NCBI GenBank assembly: GCA_937894085.1
Contig: CALCSG010000157.1
Location: 1-57,212, forward strand
Reading direction: 5' to 3'
Length of the DNA: 57,212 nucleotides
Origin: an uncultured Gammaproteobacteria bacterium
GTDB taxonomy: Bacteria > Pseudomonadota > Gammaproteobacteria > GCA-001735895
The notes under the pieces were generated by a model. It saw only the letters and a program-made list of their open reading frames with translations. It was not told where the DNA came from and made no database searches. Position 1 is the stretch's first letter, and each line of letters starts with the position of its first letter. The position numbers were made by a program, and so were the translations under genes. Shown here piece by piece: positions 48,521 through 57,158 of the stretch.

Positions 48521-51500
48521 ATGTTAAAAATAATTGATGCGGCATTCGACCGGGGACGTACAGCAATTTTACTGCTCTGCTTTATTCTAATCAGCGGAGC
48601 CTTATCCTACCTTTCAATCCCCAAAGAATCTGAACCGGATGTGGCTATTCCTATCATTTATATATACATGGGACACGAAGGTATATCTCCTGAAGATGCC
48701 GAACGATTACTGGTGCGTCCGATGGAAAAGGAATTGCAGTCGATAGAAGGGATAAAGCAGGTATCCGGTACAGCTGGTTAGGGGTTCGGTTCAGTCTTAC
48801 TGGAGTTTGACGCGGGTTTTGACAGCAAAAAAGCCTTACAGGATGTGCGTGCAAAAGTTGACGTGGCAAAATTACCAGCGAGTACCGATGAACCTACCGT
48901 AAATGAAATTAATGTAGCTCTGTTCCCGGTGCTTACAGTGAATTTATCCGGACCGATTCCCGAGCGCGGCCTGCTGAAAATTGCGCGTCAACTGAAAGAT
49001 GAAATTGAAGCTTTACCCGGTGTGCTGGAAGTTGATATCGGAGGTGATCGTGAAGAAGTCATGGAAATTCTGGTCGACCCTACAGTGATGGAAACTTACT
49101 CGATCAATTACGATGAATTATTCGCATTAATCAGCCGTAACAATTTACTGGTGGCCGCCGGTGCACTGGATACCGGTGCGGGCCGAATGGTATTAAAAGT
49201 GCCCGGTGTCATCGAAAATATCGACGATGTACTGCATCTCCCCGTCAAGGTTGCAGATAACAGGGTAGTCACCTTTGGTGATGTTGCGACGGTACGACGA
49301 ACTTTTAAGGACCCCCAGGGATTTGCCCGAATCGATGGAGAACCTGGCATTGCACTGGAAATTAAAAAACGCATTGGTGCCAACATCATTGAAACTATCG
49401 AGCAAATTCGACACATCGTCTCCAGGCAGAAACAACTGTGGCCGGAAAGTGTCAATGTCGGTTTTATGCAGGATAAATCGGAAGATATCCGTGATATTCT
49501 GGGCGACCTGCAAAATAACGTATTAACGGCCGTCATCCTGGTGATGATAGTGGTGATTGCGGCGCTCGGTATGCGTTCAGCTTTACTGGTCGGGCTGGCT
49601 ATTCCAGGTTCATTCCTGGCCGGTATTCTGGTTTTAAACATGGCCGATTACACTCTCAATATTATTACCCTGTTCAGTTTAATCCTGGTCGTGGGTATGC
49701 TGGTGGATGGAGCCATTGTAGTGATAGAACTGGCAGACCGAAAAATGGGTGAAGGGCTGGAACGCAAGGAAGCCTATGCTTTTGCCGCCAAAAGGATGTC
49801 ATGGCCGGTTATTGCATCGACGGCAACGACGCTGGCGGTATTCACGCCACTTGTGTTCTGGCCCGGGGTGATCGGTGAATTTATGAAATACCTGCCCATC
49901 ACCGTGATGATTTGCCTCAGCGCTTCTTTATTTATGGCGTTAATTTTCATCCCGGTGATTGGTGGCATGGTGGGTAAACGCAACGCGGATAAAAAGGTTG
50001 AAGCCTCCTTGCTGGCCGCCGAAAGTGGTGACCTGGGCAGTATTGGCGGAATGACCGGCAGTTATCTTCGACTATTAAATGTATTATTAAAACGCCCATT
50101 GTTAACCCTGTTTGTTGCTCTGCTAATGCTAGTGGGAAGTTATGCCAGTTACGCCACATTTGGACTGGGTGTCGAGTTTTTCCCGGAAGTAGAGCCCAAA
50201 TTTTCAATGATACAGATTCACGCCCGCGGTGATTTATCGGTGTATGAAAAAGATCGGCTGGTGCGCCAGGTCGAACAACGTATTCTGGATATGGACGAGA
50301 TACGTGTTAAATATGCTCGAACTTTCAATCAGGGTGGCGGCAACAATCGGGCAGAAGATGTAATTGGGGTGATACAAATGGAATTTGTGGACTGGAAACA
50401 GCGGCGCAAGGCAAATATTATTCTGGATGATATTCGTCAGCGAACCGCCGATATCACTGGTATTATCCTCGAATTACGTAAGGAGGAAAATTGCCCGGGT
50501 CAGGGTAAACCGATCAATATACAGGTCTCTGCAGGTCGACTTGAACTACTCAACCCCAGCACCCAGATCATCCGTGATGTCATCGATAAACTGGACGGAT
50601 TCAGTGATGTGGAAGATAATCGTGCTTTACCCGGCATTGAATGGCGACTGGAAGTAAATCGCGAACTGGCCGCGCGGTATGGAGCAGATGTTTCATTATT
50701 GGGCAATGCCGTTCAAATGATTACTAATGGCATCAATATCGCCAGTTATCGTCCGGATGATACTGACGAAGAGCTGGATATCCGTGTACGTTTTCCGCTT
50801 GCAGAACGCAGCCTGGACCAGCTCGACCAATTACGAATACCTACCCTGAATGGCATGGTATCAATCAGTAATTTTGTGAAACTGGTACCGGCACAGAAAA
50901 CTGGAACCCTGGAACGGGTCGATGCACACCGTGTTATTACAATCCAGTCAGATGTTGAAGAGGGGCTGCTGGTTGATGACCAGTTAACCCGTTTACGTGC
51001 GGCATTAGCGCAAACTAATTTCGATGCTTCGGTGGATATTACATTTAAAGGCGAAGACGAAGAGCAGCGTGACACAATGGCTTTTCTAAGCAAAGCTTTT
51101 GCCACAGCCATTTTTTTAATGGCGGTTATTCTGGTTACCCAGTTCAATAGTATTTATCAAATGTTACTGGTACTCAGCGCTATTATTTTTTCAACCGCTG
51201 GCATTTTACTGGGGCTACTGATTAGCGCGCAACCATTTGGTATTGTCATGGTGGGTATTGGCATCATCGCGCTGGCCGGTATCGTGGTGAATAACAACAT
51301 CGTTTTGATCGATACCTACAATGTGTTGCGTAAAGCAGGAATGGATAGTATGCAGGCGGCGATGCGGACCGGTGCTCAACGTCTGCGCCCGGTGATATTG
51401 ACTGCAGTGACCACCGTATTGGGCTTGATGCCAATGGTGTTATCTCTGAATATAGATATCATCAATCGTTCAATCACCTATGGCGCACCATCCAGCCAAT

Positions 51501-51613
51501 GGTGGACCCAGCTGTCAACCGCGATTGCCGGTGGATTAACATTTGCCACCGTACTGACCCTGATATTAACTCCCTGCCTGCTGGTTCTGGGGGATCGTTT
51601 ATTTAAAACTTGA
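48521..51613 (+). pseudogene. RND efflux permease interrupted by an in-frame amber codon
   Basis: A HAE1-type RND permease of about 1030 codons, read in one frame from ATG 48521 to the TGA at 51613, except for a TAG at codon 87 (48779-48781). The flanking text GIKQVSGTAG, stop, GFGSVLLEFDAGFD is normal for the family, where a glutamate (GEGFG) is expected, so a single GAG-to-TAG change explains it. Downstream the protein has the TM4 region VGMLVDGAIVVIELADR, the TM10 region GIVVNNNIVLIDT and the usual twelve-helix plan. The track's second ORF starts at an internal GTG (48845) and would lack the first transmembrane helix. As written, no full permease is made unless the stop is suppressed or is a sequencing error. 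Confidence 0.85.
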
Positions 51614-51912
51614 ATCCGTAGCTTCAGGTAAAAATTCTGAATTTACGCAATAATTTGCCACTATGTTTTTATGGCAAATGGTTTTCACACTCCCTGTCAA
51701 AGAAGCGGACAAGCAGATAAGCTAGCTGTAAAATCAGTAATTGACCATAGAGGTCATTCCTGCAGGTTGGAGTCTTCGTCGGGTCAGTTGCGTTAGCGGA
51801 CTAGTTAGTGATTCTATTGCTATAGAACTAATAACATGCAACAGGCTTGTCCAAATATCTAGCCTAATAACCAGTTCGTCCCTATAATCCCAAAACAAAA
51901 AATGAGGTTGAT
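51614..51912. other. Intergenic region between the RND permease and ppgK
   Basis: About 300 bases. ATTTGCCA at 51653-51660 pairs with TGGCAAAT at 51672-51679 and is followed by GGTTTTC, a possible weak terminator for the efflux genes. No ORF or RNA is recognised; AGGTTGAT precedes the ppgK start as ribosome-binding sequence. Confidence 0.35.
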
Positions 51913-52695
51913 ATGAAAGTATTAGGAATAGACGTCGGTGGTTCAGGGATAAAAGGTGCGGTTGTCGAGACTGCAACAGGTGAATTACTGACAGAGCGTC
52001 ACCGTATCCCAACTCCTCAGCCAGCAACTCCCAAAGCTGTGGCCAATACCATTAAAGAACTGGTTGATCATTTCGGATGGAAAGGCCTGATAGGCTGCGG
52101 CTTCCCAGCTGCGATAACTCATGGTTTTGCGCGCACAGCGTCGAATGTTGATAAATCGTTTATTAACACAAATATTGCTAAGCTTTTTTCCAAAACCTGT
52201 GGGCAGGATGTTTACTGTGTCAATGATGCAGATGCTGCCGGCGAAGCTGAGGTTACCCTGGGCGAGGGTAAAGGGGTTGAGGGAACTGTGATTATGGTAA
52301 CGATCGGGACTGGATTAGGTACTGCAATATTTGTCAACGGTGAGCTACTTCCAAATACCGAACTGGGTCATATCTATCTGGATAATGGCATAGAAGCAGA
52401 AATTTATGCCTCTGATGCTACTCGGGAAAGAGAGGGATTGAAGCGTAAAAAGTGGGCAGCCCGTTTTAATCTGTATTTGAATACGCTGGAAAACTTATTC
52501 TGGCCAGATTTGTTTATTCTGGGCGGTGGAAGCAGTAAGAAGCTGTCGAAGTTTTCGGATTTACTCACAGTTAAAACACCTGTAGTGGCTGCGTCGATGC
52601 TGAATGAGGCGGGGATTGTTGGAGCCGCCATCTATGCTCAAACAGAGCGAAAAAGACTGCAGGATATGGCCAGAAAAAATTCGGCAGCGAAGTAG
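51913..52695 (+). CDS. ppgK: Polyphosphate glucokinase PpgK (ROK family)
   Basis: PpgK phosphorylates glucose using inorganic polyphosphate (and in many cases ATP). The ROK-type fold is seen in the phosphate-1 loop [14 protein letters not shown] at residues 5-18, [30 protein letters not shown] with the catalytic aspartate, and the phosphate-2 loop [23 protein letters not shown] is a hallmark of the PpgK group. The C-terminus [14 protein letters not shown] completes it at 260 residues. The gene stands alone and ends in TAG. PpgK is best known from Actinobacteria, and its presence here as a single gene could reflect transfer, though some Proteobacteria also carry it. Confidence 0.93.
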   Translation: MKVLGIDVGGSGIKGAVVETATGELLTERHRIPTPQPATPKAVANTIKELVDHFGWKGLIGCGFPAAITHGFARTASNVDKSFINTNIAKLFSKTCGQDVYCVNDADAAGEAEVTLGEGKGVEGTVIMVTIGTGLGTAIFVNGELLPNTELGHIYLDNGIEAEIYASDATREREGLKRKKWAARFNLYLNTLENLFWPDLFILGGGSSKKLSKFSDLLTVKTPVVAASMLNEAGIVGAAIYAQTERKRLQDMARKNSAAK

Positions 52696-53029
52696 GTAAG
52701 GGCTATAACCTGAAGCTTTTTCAATCCTGCTGGCCAGGATTGATATTCAATATATGTTCGGCAGGCACTGAGGGAGAAGTATCAGTCTCACTGTTAAGCT
52801 ATTTCATTGCTACATAATCTGTCCATAGTTATGTCACTAGCTGCATTCAGACACGAAGTACTGAGAACATCGTGACCGGCGCAACGTACTGTAGGACAAC
52901 GCCCAACTCAACATAAATATAAAATTATCTTCAGCTATAGGCGTACGCTTCGCCGGATAGTTTATTTTTTTGTAAGTTGTGCTCACAGCAAAGTATACAA
53001 TGAACAGCCTAACCCTGATTGGAGCCATC
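52696..53029. other. Intergenic region after ppgK
   Basis: About 330 bases with one strong hairpin (52721-52743, separate entry) and AT-rich sequence before the zinc-finger gene. CACGAAGTACTGAGAAC near 52852 faintly resembles one arm of the CACGAAG repeats but is too degraded to call. Confidence 0.35.
52721..52743 (+). terminator. Hairpin after ppgK
   Basis: TCAATCCTG and CAGGATTGA form a perfect 9-bp stem with a 5-base loop, 25 bases after the ppgK stop. TATTC follows rather than a run of T, so termination is plausible but not certain. Confidence 0.5.
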
Positions 53030-53377
53030 ATGACAAAAAACCAGATTGAGCAATTAAAACAAAAACTGTTGGCTCAAAGGCTGGAAATTCATGACCTTCA
53101 AACCACTCTTATTGAGAGCAGCAAGACTGTAGATTTAGATCAATCGAAGGTTGGAAGGTTATCACGCATGGATGCCATGCAAGGGCAACAAATAGCTATG
53201 GAAGCATCTAGAAGGCGTAAACTACAGCTAATCAATATTGAGAGTGCTTTAAATCGTATAGAAAATAGTGAATACGGTTATTGCCTGGAATGTGGAGAAG
53301 ACATTTATATTCGTCGGCTTGAGTTTGATCCGGCAAATAGCCTATGCATTGTTTGTGCTGAAATAAAGGAAAATTAA
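53030..53377 (+). CDS. DksA/TraR family C4 zinc-finger protein
   Basis: A small protein of the DksA/TraR family, whose members bind RNA polymerase through its secondary channel. The ORF track starts at 52979; the ATG at 53030 (MTKNQIEQLKQKLL) has GGAG six bases upstream and gives 115 residues, so it is preferred. The N-terminal two-thirds is a helical coiled coil with LSRMDAMQGQQIAMEASRR, close to the DxxDxA-type tip region of the family, and the C-terminus carries the zinc site CLECGEDI...CIVC with four cysteines. It is shorter than DksA proper, resembling the stand-alone TraR-like or YbiI-like members. A regulatory role is inferred from family only. Confidence 0.9.
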   Translation: MTKNQIEQLKQKLLAQRLEIHDLQTTLIESSKTVDLDQSKVGRLSRMDAMQGQQIAMEASRRRKLQLINIESALNRIENSEYGYCLECGEDIYIRRLEFDPANSLCIVCAEIKEN

Positions 53378-53473
53378 GTTTTCAGCTTAAGGATAGCGCC
53401 TGGCGCACATATAGTGCTGGCACATACGGTAGGCTGAAATATGTTTCAGGTTATTGACCGGTTGATTTTCCGC

Positions 53474-54325
53474 TTAACTGCCGGGACATACAAATGTGCT
53501 CACATACCATGCAGTCGGTTGAGTTGTAGTCCTGAAGGTAAAGTTGACTTTATGCTTTTGTAAAATAGTGTTCCCCAGTTCGCCTAATGCTTCAGCTACT
53601 TCGATTTCATTTGTATTTCTACGTATCTCATATCCTGACGCTCTATAACCACTTTGTGCATTTTTAGAAGCTGGTAGCTCGCGAACACGAATCCTTCCTT
53701 TTGCCTGTTCAGCGAGAAGCTGTTCAGCAATTAGCTGGGCCTGTTCCTTTGCCTGTGAACCCGAAGACGAGCACCAGAAAATATCAAAATCCCATTGATC
53801 CCAGGCGAATGAAGGCTGACTATCCGTTTTCTTCTGTGGCAGTTCTGCAACCTGTTCCTTGAATAGAGTTTCTTCGGAAAGAATTTTATTTATTTTTTTC
53901 TGCACAGGAGGTTCAGCTTCTTCTTCAAGAACACTTAGCAATGATGTTCTGAGTGGTTCCTCCACCATCACCACGATGAAGGCTTTAGCTGCTTCCTGTT
54001 TTTTTTCGTCTTTTTGTTCTAAAGACTCTGAAACAATATCATATATTTTCAAGTTGAATTTTTGATTACTTTCTCTCTCTTCCCGCTGTTCTTTCGACTC
54101 TCTTATGACCAGGTCCAGGTCATTCAATTTTTTATTTATAGCGAGGTCACGCGCTTTATTTTCTCTGTCAGCTACTGCCATCTGTTGTTTTAGTTCCAGA
54201 TCTCTCCTGCTTATTTCATAGTCGTTATTCTTAACCTGCGTATCCACGTATACGACAAGCAACCCAGTAGTAATAGTGACAACTGGCACAAGAATATAAT
54301 TTATAAATGATTTTATTTTTTCCAT
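53474..54325 (-). CDS. Membrane-anchored coiled-coil protein of unknown function
   Basis: I do not recognise this 283-residue protein. A single hydrophobic helix near the N-terminus (about residues 10-27, ILVPVVTITTGLLVVYV) is followed by about 70 highly charged residues of predicted coiled coil (ELKQQMAVADRENKAR, NKKLNDLDLVIRESKEQ) and an acidic linker. The last 110 residues look like a separate globular domain: FDIFWCSSSGSQAKEQAQLI, then RVRELPASKNAQSGYRASG, EIEVAEALGELGNTIL and WYVSTFVCPGS. The alternation of strand, helix and strand and the ends with Cys faintly recall LytR_C-type domains, but I would not rely on that. A good ribosome-binding site (GAGGAAG) supports the start. Probably real; role unknown. 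Confidence 0.72.
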   Translation of the reverse strand: MEKIKSFINYILVPVVTITTGLLVVYVDTQVKNNDYEISRRDLELKQQMAVADRENKARDLAINKKLNDLDLVIRESKEQREERESNQKFNLKIYDIVSESLEQKDEKKQEAAKAFIVVMVEEPLRTSLLSVLEEEAEPPVQKKINKILSEETLFKEQVAELPQKKTDSQPSFAWDQWDFDIFWCSSSGSQAKEQAQLIAEQLLAEQAKGRIRVRELPASKNAQSGYRASGYEIRRNTNEIEVAEALGELGNTILQKHKVNFTFRTTTQPTAWYVSTFVCPGS

Positions 54326-54404
54326 AATTTTCTTCCTCTTGAGATAAATTCAGGTGGATATCAATATAATTAAATTGACGAATCTCTTCATATTGTGGTG
54401 GTAG

Positions 54405-54434
54405 GGGGAGAAACGTCCGGCTCCCCGATTTTTT
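54405..54434 (+). terminator. Plus-strand intrinsic terminator without an obvious gene
   Basis: GGGGAG at 54405-54410 pairs with CTCCCC at 54421-54426 across a 10-base loop and is followed by GATTTTTTG. The T-tract is on the plus strand, yet both flanking genes lie on the minus strand, so its transcript is not accounted for. Confidence 0.55.
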
Positions 54435-54472
54435 GATTATATATAAAATGACATATAATGGTTCTCTTCAAC

Positions 54473-54921
54473 TTAAATGACTTTATTCATGTAGACACGA
54501 ACATCATCCCGATCAATTTCGGTCCATCCTAAGTGAAGATATAGAGCTACATTTTCAGTTAGCAGGACATGTGTTGCCAGACGCAATTCTGTAAAATTTT
54601 TTTCGGTTGCTTTTTTTTCCGCGAATTTCATAAGTCCACTGCCTATACCGTGGCCCTGAAATTCAGGATGAACAGCAATGTTTGCTATTGATGTATATTC
54701 TTTTTCAAACAGTAAAGTAAGACCACCGACTATATTTCCATTATATTCAGCAATCCAGGTTGGAAAATCTCTGATTTCAATGGCATAGTCCACATCCATC
54801 GGGGAAGACGTTTGCCACTCATTCGATCATTGTAGGTAGCATAAGCAGCCTGCATACAGTTTTGCAAGCCTACTGAATCATCAGGTTCTGCTTTTCTGAT
54901 CTGCCAATCTATTTTAGACAT
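54473..54921 (-). pseudogene. GNAT family acetyltransferase with a one-base frameshift
   Basis: Two overlapping ORFs join into one GNAT N-acetyltransferase. The first (from ATG 54921, MSKIDWQIRKAEPDD) holds the N-terminal strands and NCMQAAYATYNDRMSGKRLP; the second supplies IEIRDFPTWIAEYNGNIVGG, the acetyl-CoA loop HPEFQGHGIGSGLM and the C-terminal part. The switch occurs at a GGGG run (CCCC on the coding strand) at 54801-54804, where one extra C would restore RLPP-MDVDYA. The family length and motifs are otherwise complete. Either the gene has a true frameshift, or the run is mis-assembled. The substrate is unknown. Confidence 0.82.
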
Positions 54922-55018
54922 TAATTGCAACCCTCATCGGAGTTTTTAGCCAGAACACGGCCAAGCTGAACAAAGTGGCAACCTGTCTTCTAAATAAATC
55001 ATTCTACAAATGAAATTA

Positions 55019-55654
55019 TCAGGACCCGGGTTGATCTGACTCGTCGTGCCGGCCTTTTAAAAACTCATCAGCACCTCTGGCAATAAAGCGTAACTGGGTG
55101 ACAGCTTTTTCGGTAAGCAGTTTAAGCTCCGCTGGCTTACAGTCCAGCGCATCTGCACCGGCATTAAACACCAGTATCACCATCGCTTCCGCCTGGATTT
55201 TTGCATCAGCAGTCGGGTAGTTCTGTGTCTGTTGAATATAATCTGCCAGTTCTACAATAAAAAACTGTAACTCGCGTGATACTGCCTTTCGAAAAGCCAG
55301 TGAAGTACCGGAACGTTCTCGTAGTAATAAATAAAAAACATGCGGGCTGTTATGGATGAATTCCATGAAGGTTTCTACCGAGATTTGAATGATACTGCCG
55401 CTATCTCTTATGCGTTGCCGGGCTTTTCTCATCAACTGCCTGAGCGCGACACCACCTTCATCCACCAGGGTTAAACCAAGCTCTTCCATATCTTCAAAAT
55501 GACGGTAAAAAGAATTGGGGGCAATACCTGCTTCGCGGGTCACTTCACGCAAGCTCAGGCTTGTGTAATTTCGTTCCTGACTGAGCAGGCGAAACGCTGC
55601 ATCTATAATCAATCGACGTGTTTTTTCTTTTTGCTGGGCGCGATTAGTGGTCAT
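55019..55654 (-). CDS. fabR: TetR-type repressor of unsaturated fatty acid genes (FabR/DesT-like)
   Basis: A 211-residue TetR-family repressor matching the FabR group, which senses acyl-CoA or acyl-ACP saturation and represses unsaturated fatty acid synthesis. The N-terminal helix-turn-helix is seen in [11 protein letters not shown] and [33 protein letters not shown], close to the FabR consensus; the ligand-binding domain includes [23 protein letters not shown]. It is divergent from the desaturase gene, with a palindrome in the shared promoter, so it very likely represses that gene and perhaps itself. In pseudomonads the equivalent repressor is DesT; the two cannot be separated here. Confidence 0.9.
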   Translation of the reverse strand: MTTNRAQQKEKTRRLIIDAAFRLLSQERNYTSLSLREVTREAGIAPNSFYRHFEDMEELGLTLVDEGGVALRQLMRKARQRIRDSGSIIQISVETFMEFIHNSPHVFYLLLRERSGTSLAFRKAVSRELQFFIVELADYIQQTQNYPTADAKIQAEAMVILVFNAGADALDCKPAELKLLTEKAVTQLRFIARGADEFLKGRHDESDQPGS

Positions 55655-55763
55655 TTATAGCCATCCATTTTAGTGAACCTTATCATAATTACAAAGTTAA
55701 ACTAACAGCTGTATTGAATTTGTCATTATGAATTATAAATAATTCTACCCTTAAATATAATTT

Positions 55764-55782
55764 GAGCGTACACTTGTACTCC
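55764..55782. promoter_or_regulatory. Candidate FabR/DesT operator in the desaturase promoter
   Basis: GAGCGTACACTTGTACTCC contains the exact palindrome GTACA-CT-TGTAC, with half-sites GCGTACA and (reversed) GAGTACA, very like the FabR-type sites recalled from Escherichia coli. TTGAGC at 55762 is a possible -35 and TAGTTT at 55786 a possible -10, so the palindrome would sit between them, well placed for repression. Confidence 0.7.
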
Positions 55783-55803
55783 AAATAGTTTAAAATTACT
55801 TTT

Positions 55804-56931
55804 ATGCAAAAACCTAAACTCATCTGGCTTAATGTAATTGTCTTCAGCCTGACCGCTCTTATTACCCTGCTGGGCGTTCCTGCCTATGCTTTTTTTCATG
55901 GTTTTGATGGCTGGCAGATTGCCGCCATGCTTTTAGGAATAGGGTTTTGCGAAATATCCATTACCGCCGGTTATCATCGATTATGGTCTCATAGAGCATA
56001 TGAAGCCCACTGGCTTACCCGATTAGTTCTAGCTATTGGCGGTACTTATGCCACCCAAAACAGCATTTTGCACTGGGTGTCGGATCACCGCAGACATCAT
56101 CAATATGTCGATGATAATAAAAAAGATCCTTACTCCGCAAAACTTGGATTCTGGTATTCACACATTGGATGGATGCTGCGTGATTATAATACCGACTTCG
56201 ATCCCCACTACAATAACTGCCGGGACCTGCAGAAGGACCCCATCGTCATGTGGCAACATCGTCATTACCTGCCGCTGGTACTGGGTATTAATTTTGGTAT
56301 TCCTATATTGTTAGGCTTATGGCATGGTGATTTGCTGGGAATGCTTCTACTCGCCGGAGTAGCACGTCTGGCAATCTCCCATCACCTGACTTTTTTTATC
56401 AATTCACTGGCTCATGTCTGGGGTAAACAACCCTATACCGATCTCAACAGCTCGAGGGATAATGGCGTTATTGCATTGCTTACCATGGGTGAGGGATATC
56501 ATAACTATCACCACTGCTTTCAACGTGATTACCGTAATGGAATTCGCTGGTGGCAATTCGACCCTACCAAGTGGTTGATACGCGGTCTGGCCTGGTTGGG
56601 GCTTGCAAAAAATCTTTATCGAACTCCGATCGAACGCATCGAAACATTAAGAGCTCAAATGCTGCTTACCACGACTACGCGAAAGCTGGCGCATTCGCCA
56701 CATGCAGAAACCTTAATCCTTCGTCTTCAGTATGAGTATGAAACACTGATAAGCCGAATTAACGAGTTCTCCAGGGCTAAAAAACAGTGGATAGATGCAA
56801 GCAGGGCCTCCGTTATGGAGGAATTGGAAGGGTATGATCTGGAAAACCTGAAAAAGAGAGTTGAGATACTCAAAGCCAATTTTTTGCATCAGAAAAAGCA
56901 CTGGCAGGTGTTGAATGCTAGTATAGCCTGA
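55804..56931 (+). CDS. Acyl-CoA delta-9 fatty acid desaturase
   Basis: A membrane-bound, di-iron acyl-CoA desaturase that introduces the first double bond into saturated acyl chains. The three histidine boxes are complete: HRLWSH at residues 58-63, HRRHH at 95-99 and HNYHH at 233-237, with hydrophobic pairs between them. The last 85 residues form an extra charged, coiled-coil-like tail (LKKRVEILKANFLHQKKHW). The translation start has no evident ribosome-binding sequence and lies only about 20 bases after the operator. It is divergent from fabR, which is the expected regulator, a layout known from DesT/desaturase pairs. Confidence 0.93.
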   Translation: MQKPKLIWLNVIVFSLTALITLLGVPAYAFFHGFDGWQIAAMLLGIGFCEISITAGYHRLWSHRAYEAHWLTRLVLAIGGTYATQNSILHWVSDHRRHHQYVDDNKKDPYSAKLGFWYSHIGWMLRDYNTDFDPHYNNCRDLQKDPIVMWQHRHYLPLVLGINFGIPILLGLWHGDLLGMLLLAGVARLAISHHLTFFINSLAHVWGKQPYTDLNSSRDNGVIALLTMGEGYHNYHHCFQRDYRNGIRWWQFDPTKWLIRGLAWLGLAKNLYRTPIERIETLRAQMLLTTTTRKLAHSPHAETLILRLQYEYETLISRINEFSRAKKQWIDASRASVMEELEGYDLENLKKRVEILKANFLHQKKHWQVLNASIA

Positions 56932-57078
56932 ACAATCTTCTGAGTTTATTCAATATTAACAATGTTTTCTAAGTCGGGATTTGAATAAATACAAACGTAA
57001 AAACAAAATACTATCTGCCTGTGTCAGCCAGAAACCCCGTAATGAGTAGCCTCTGTTGACAATGTTAAATAAACGCCG

Positions 57079-57140
57079 CAAACACCAGAAGCAAAACCAA
57101 AGCAGTATAATAGCGTTGGTTTTGACTTCTGAGGGTTTGC
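57079..57140 (-). terminator. Long imperfect hairpin downstream of the cold-shock gene
   Basis: GCAAACACCAGAAG and CAAAACCAA on the left pair with TTGGTTTTG and CTTCTGAGGGTTTGC on the right, giving some 25 pairs around a 15-base loop. It starts about 19 bases after the stop of the cold-shock gene (minus strand) and could protect or end its mRNA. No T-run follows on that strand. Confidence 0.5.
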
Positions 57141-57158
57141 TTTGTTATTTGTTACAGC

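Noticed and set aside
49108-49641. 177-codon minus-strand ORF within the RND permease
   Set aside because: Antisense shadow of the permease reading frame; no ribosome-binding site or domain.
48521-51613. TAG recoding (pyrrolysine or genetic code change) as the explanation of the efflux permease stop
   Set aside because: TAG is used as a normal stop at the ends of murF and ppgK in this window, and no recoding signal is visible around codon 87.
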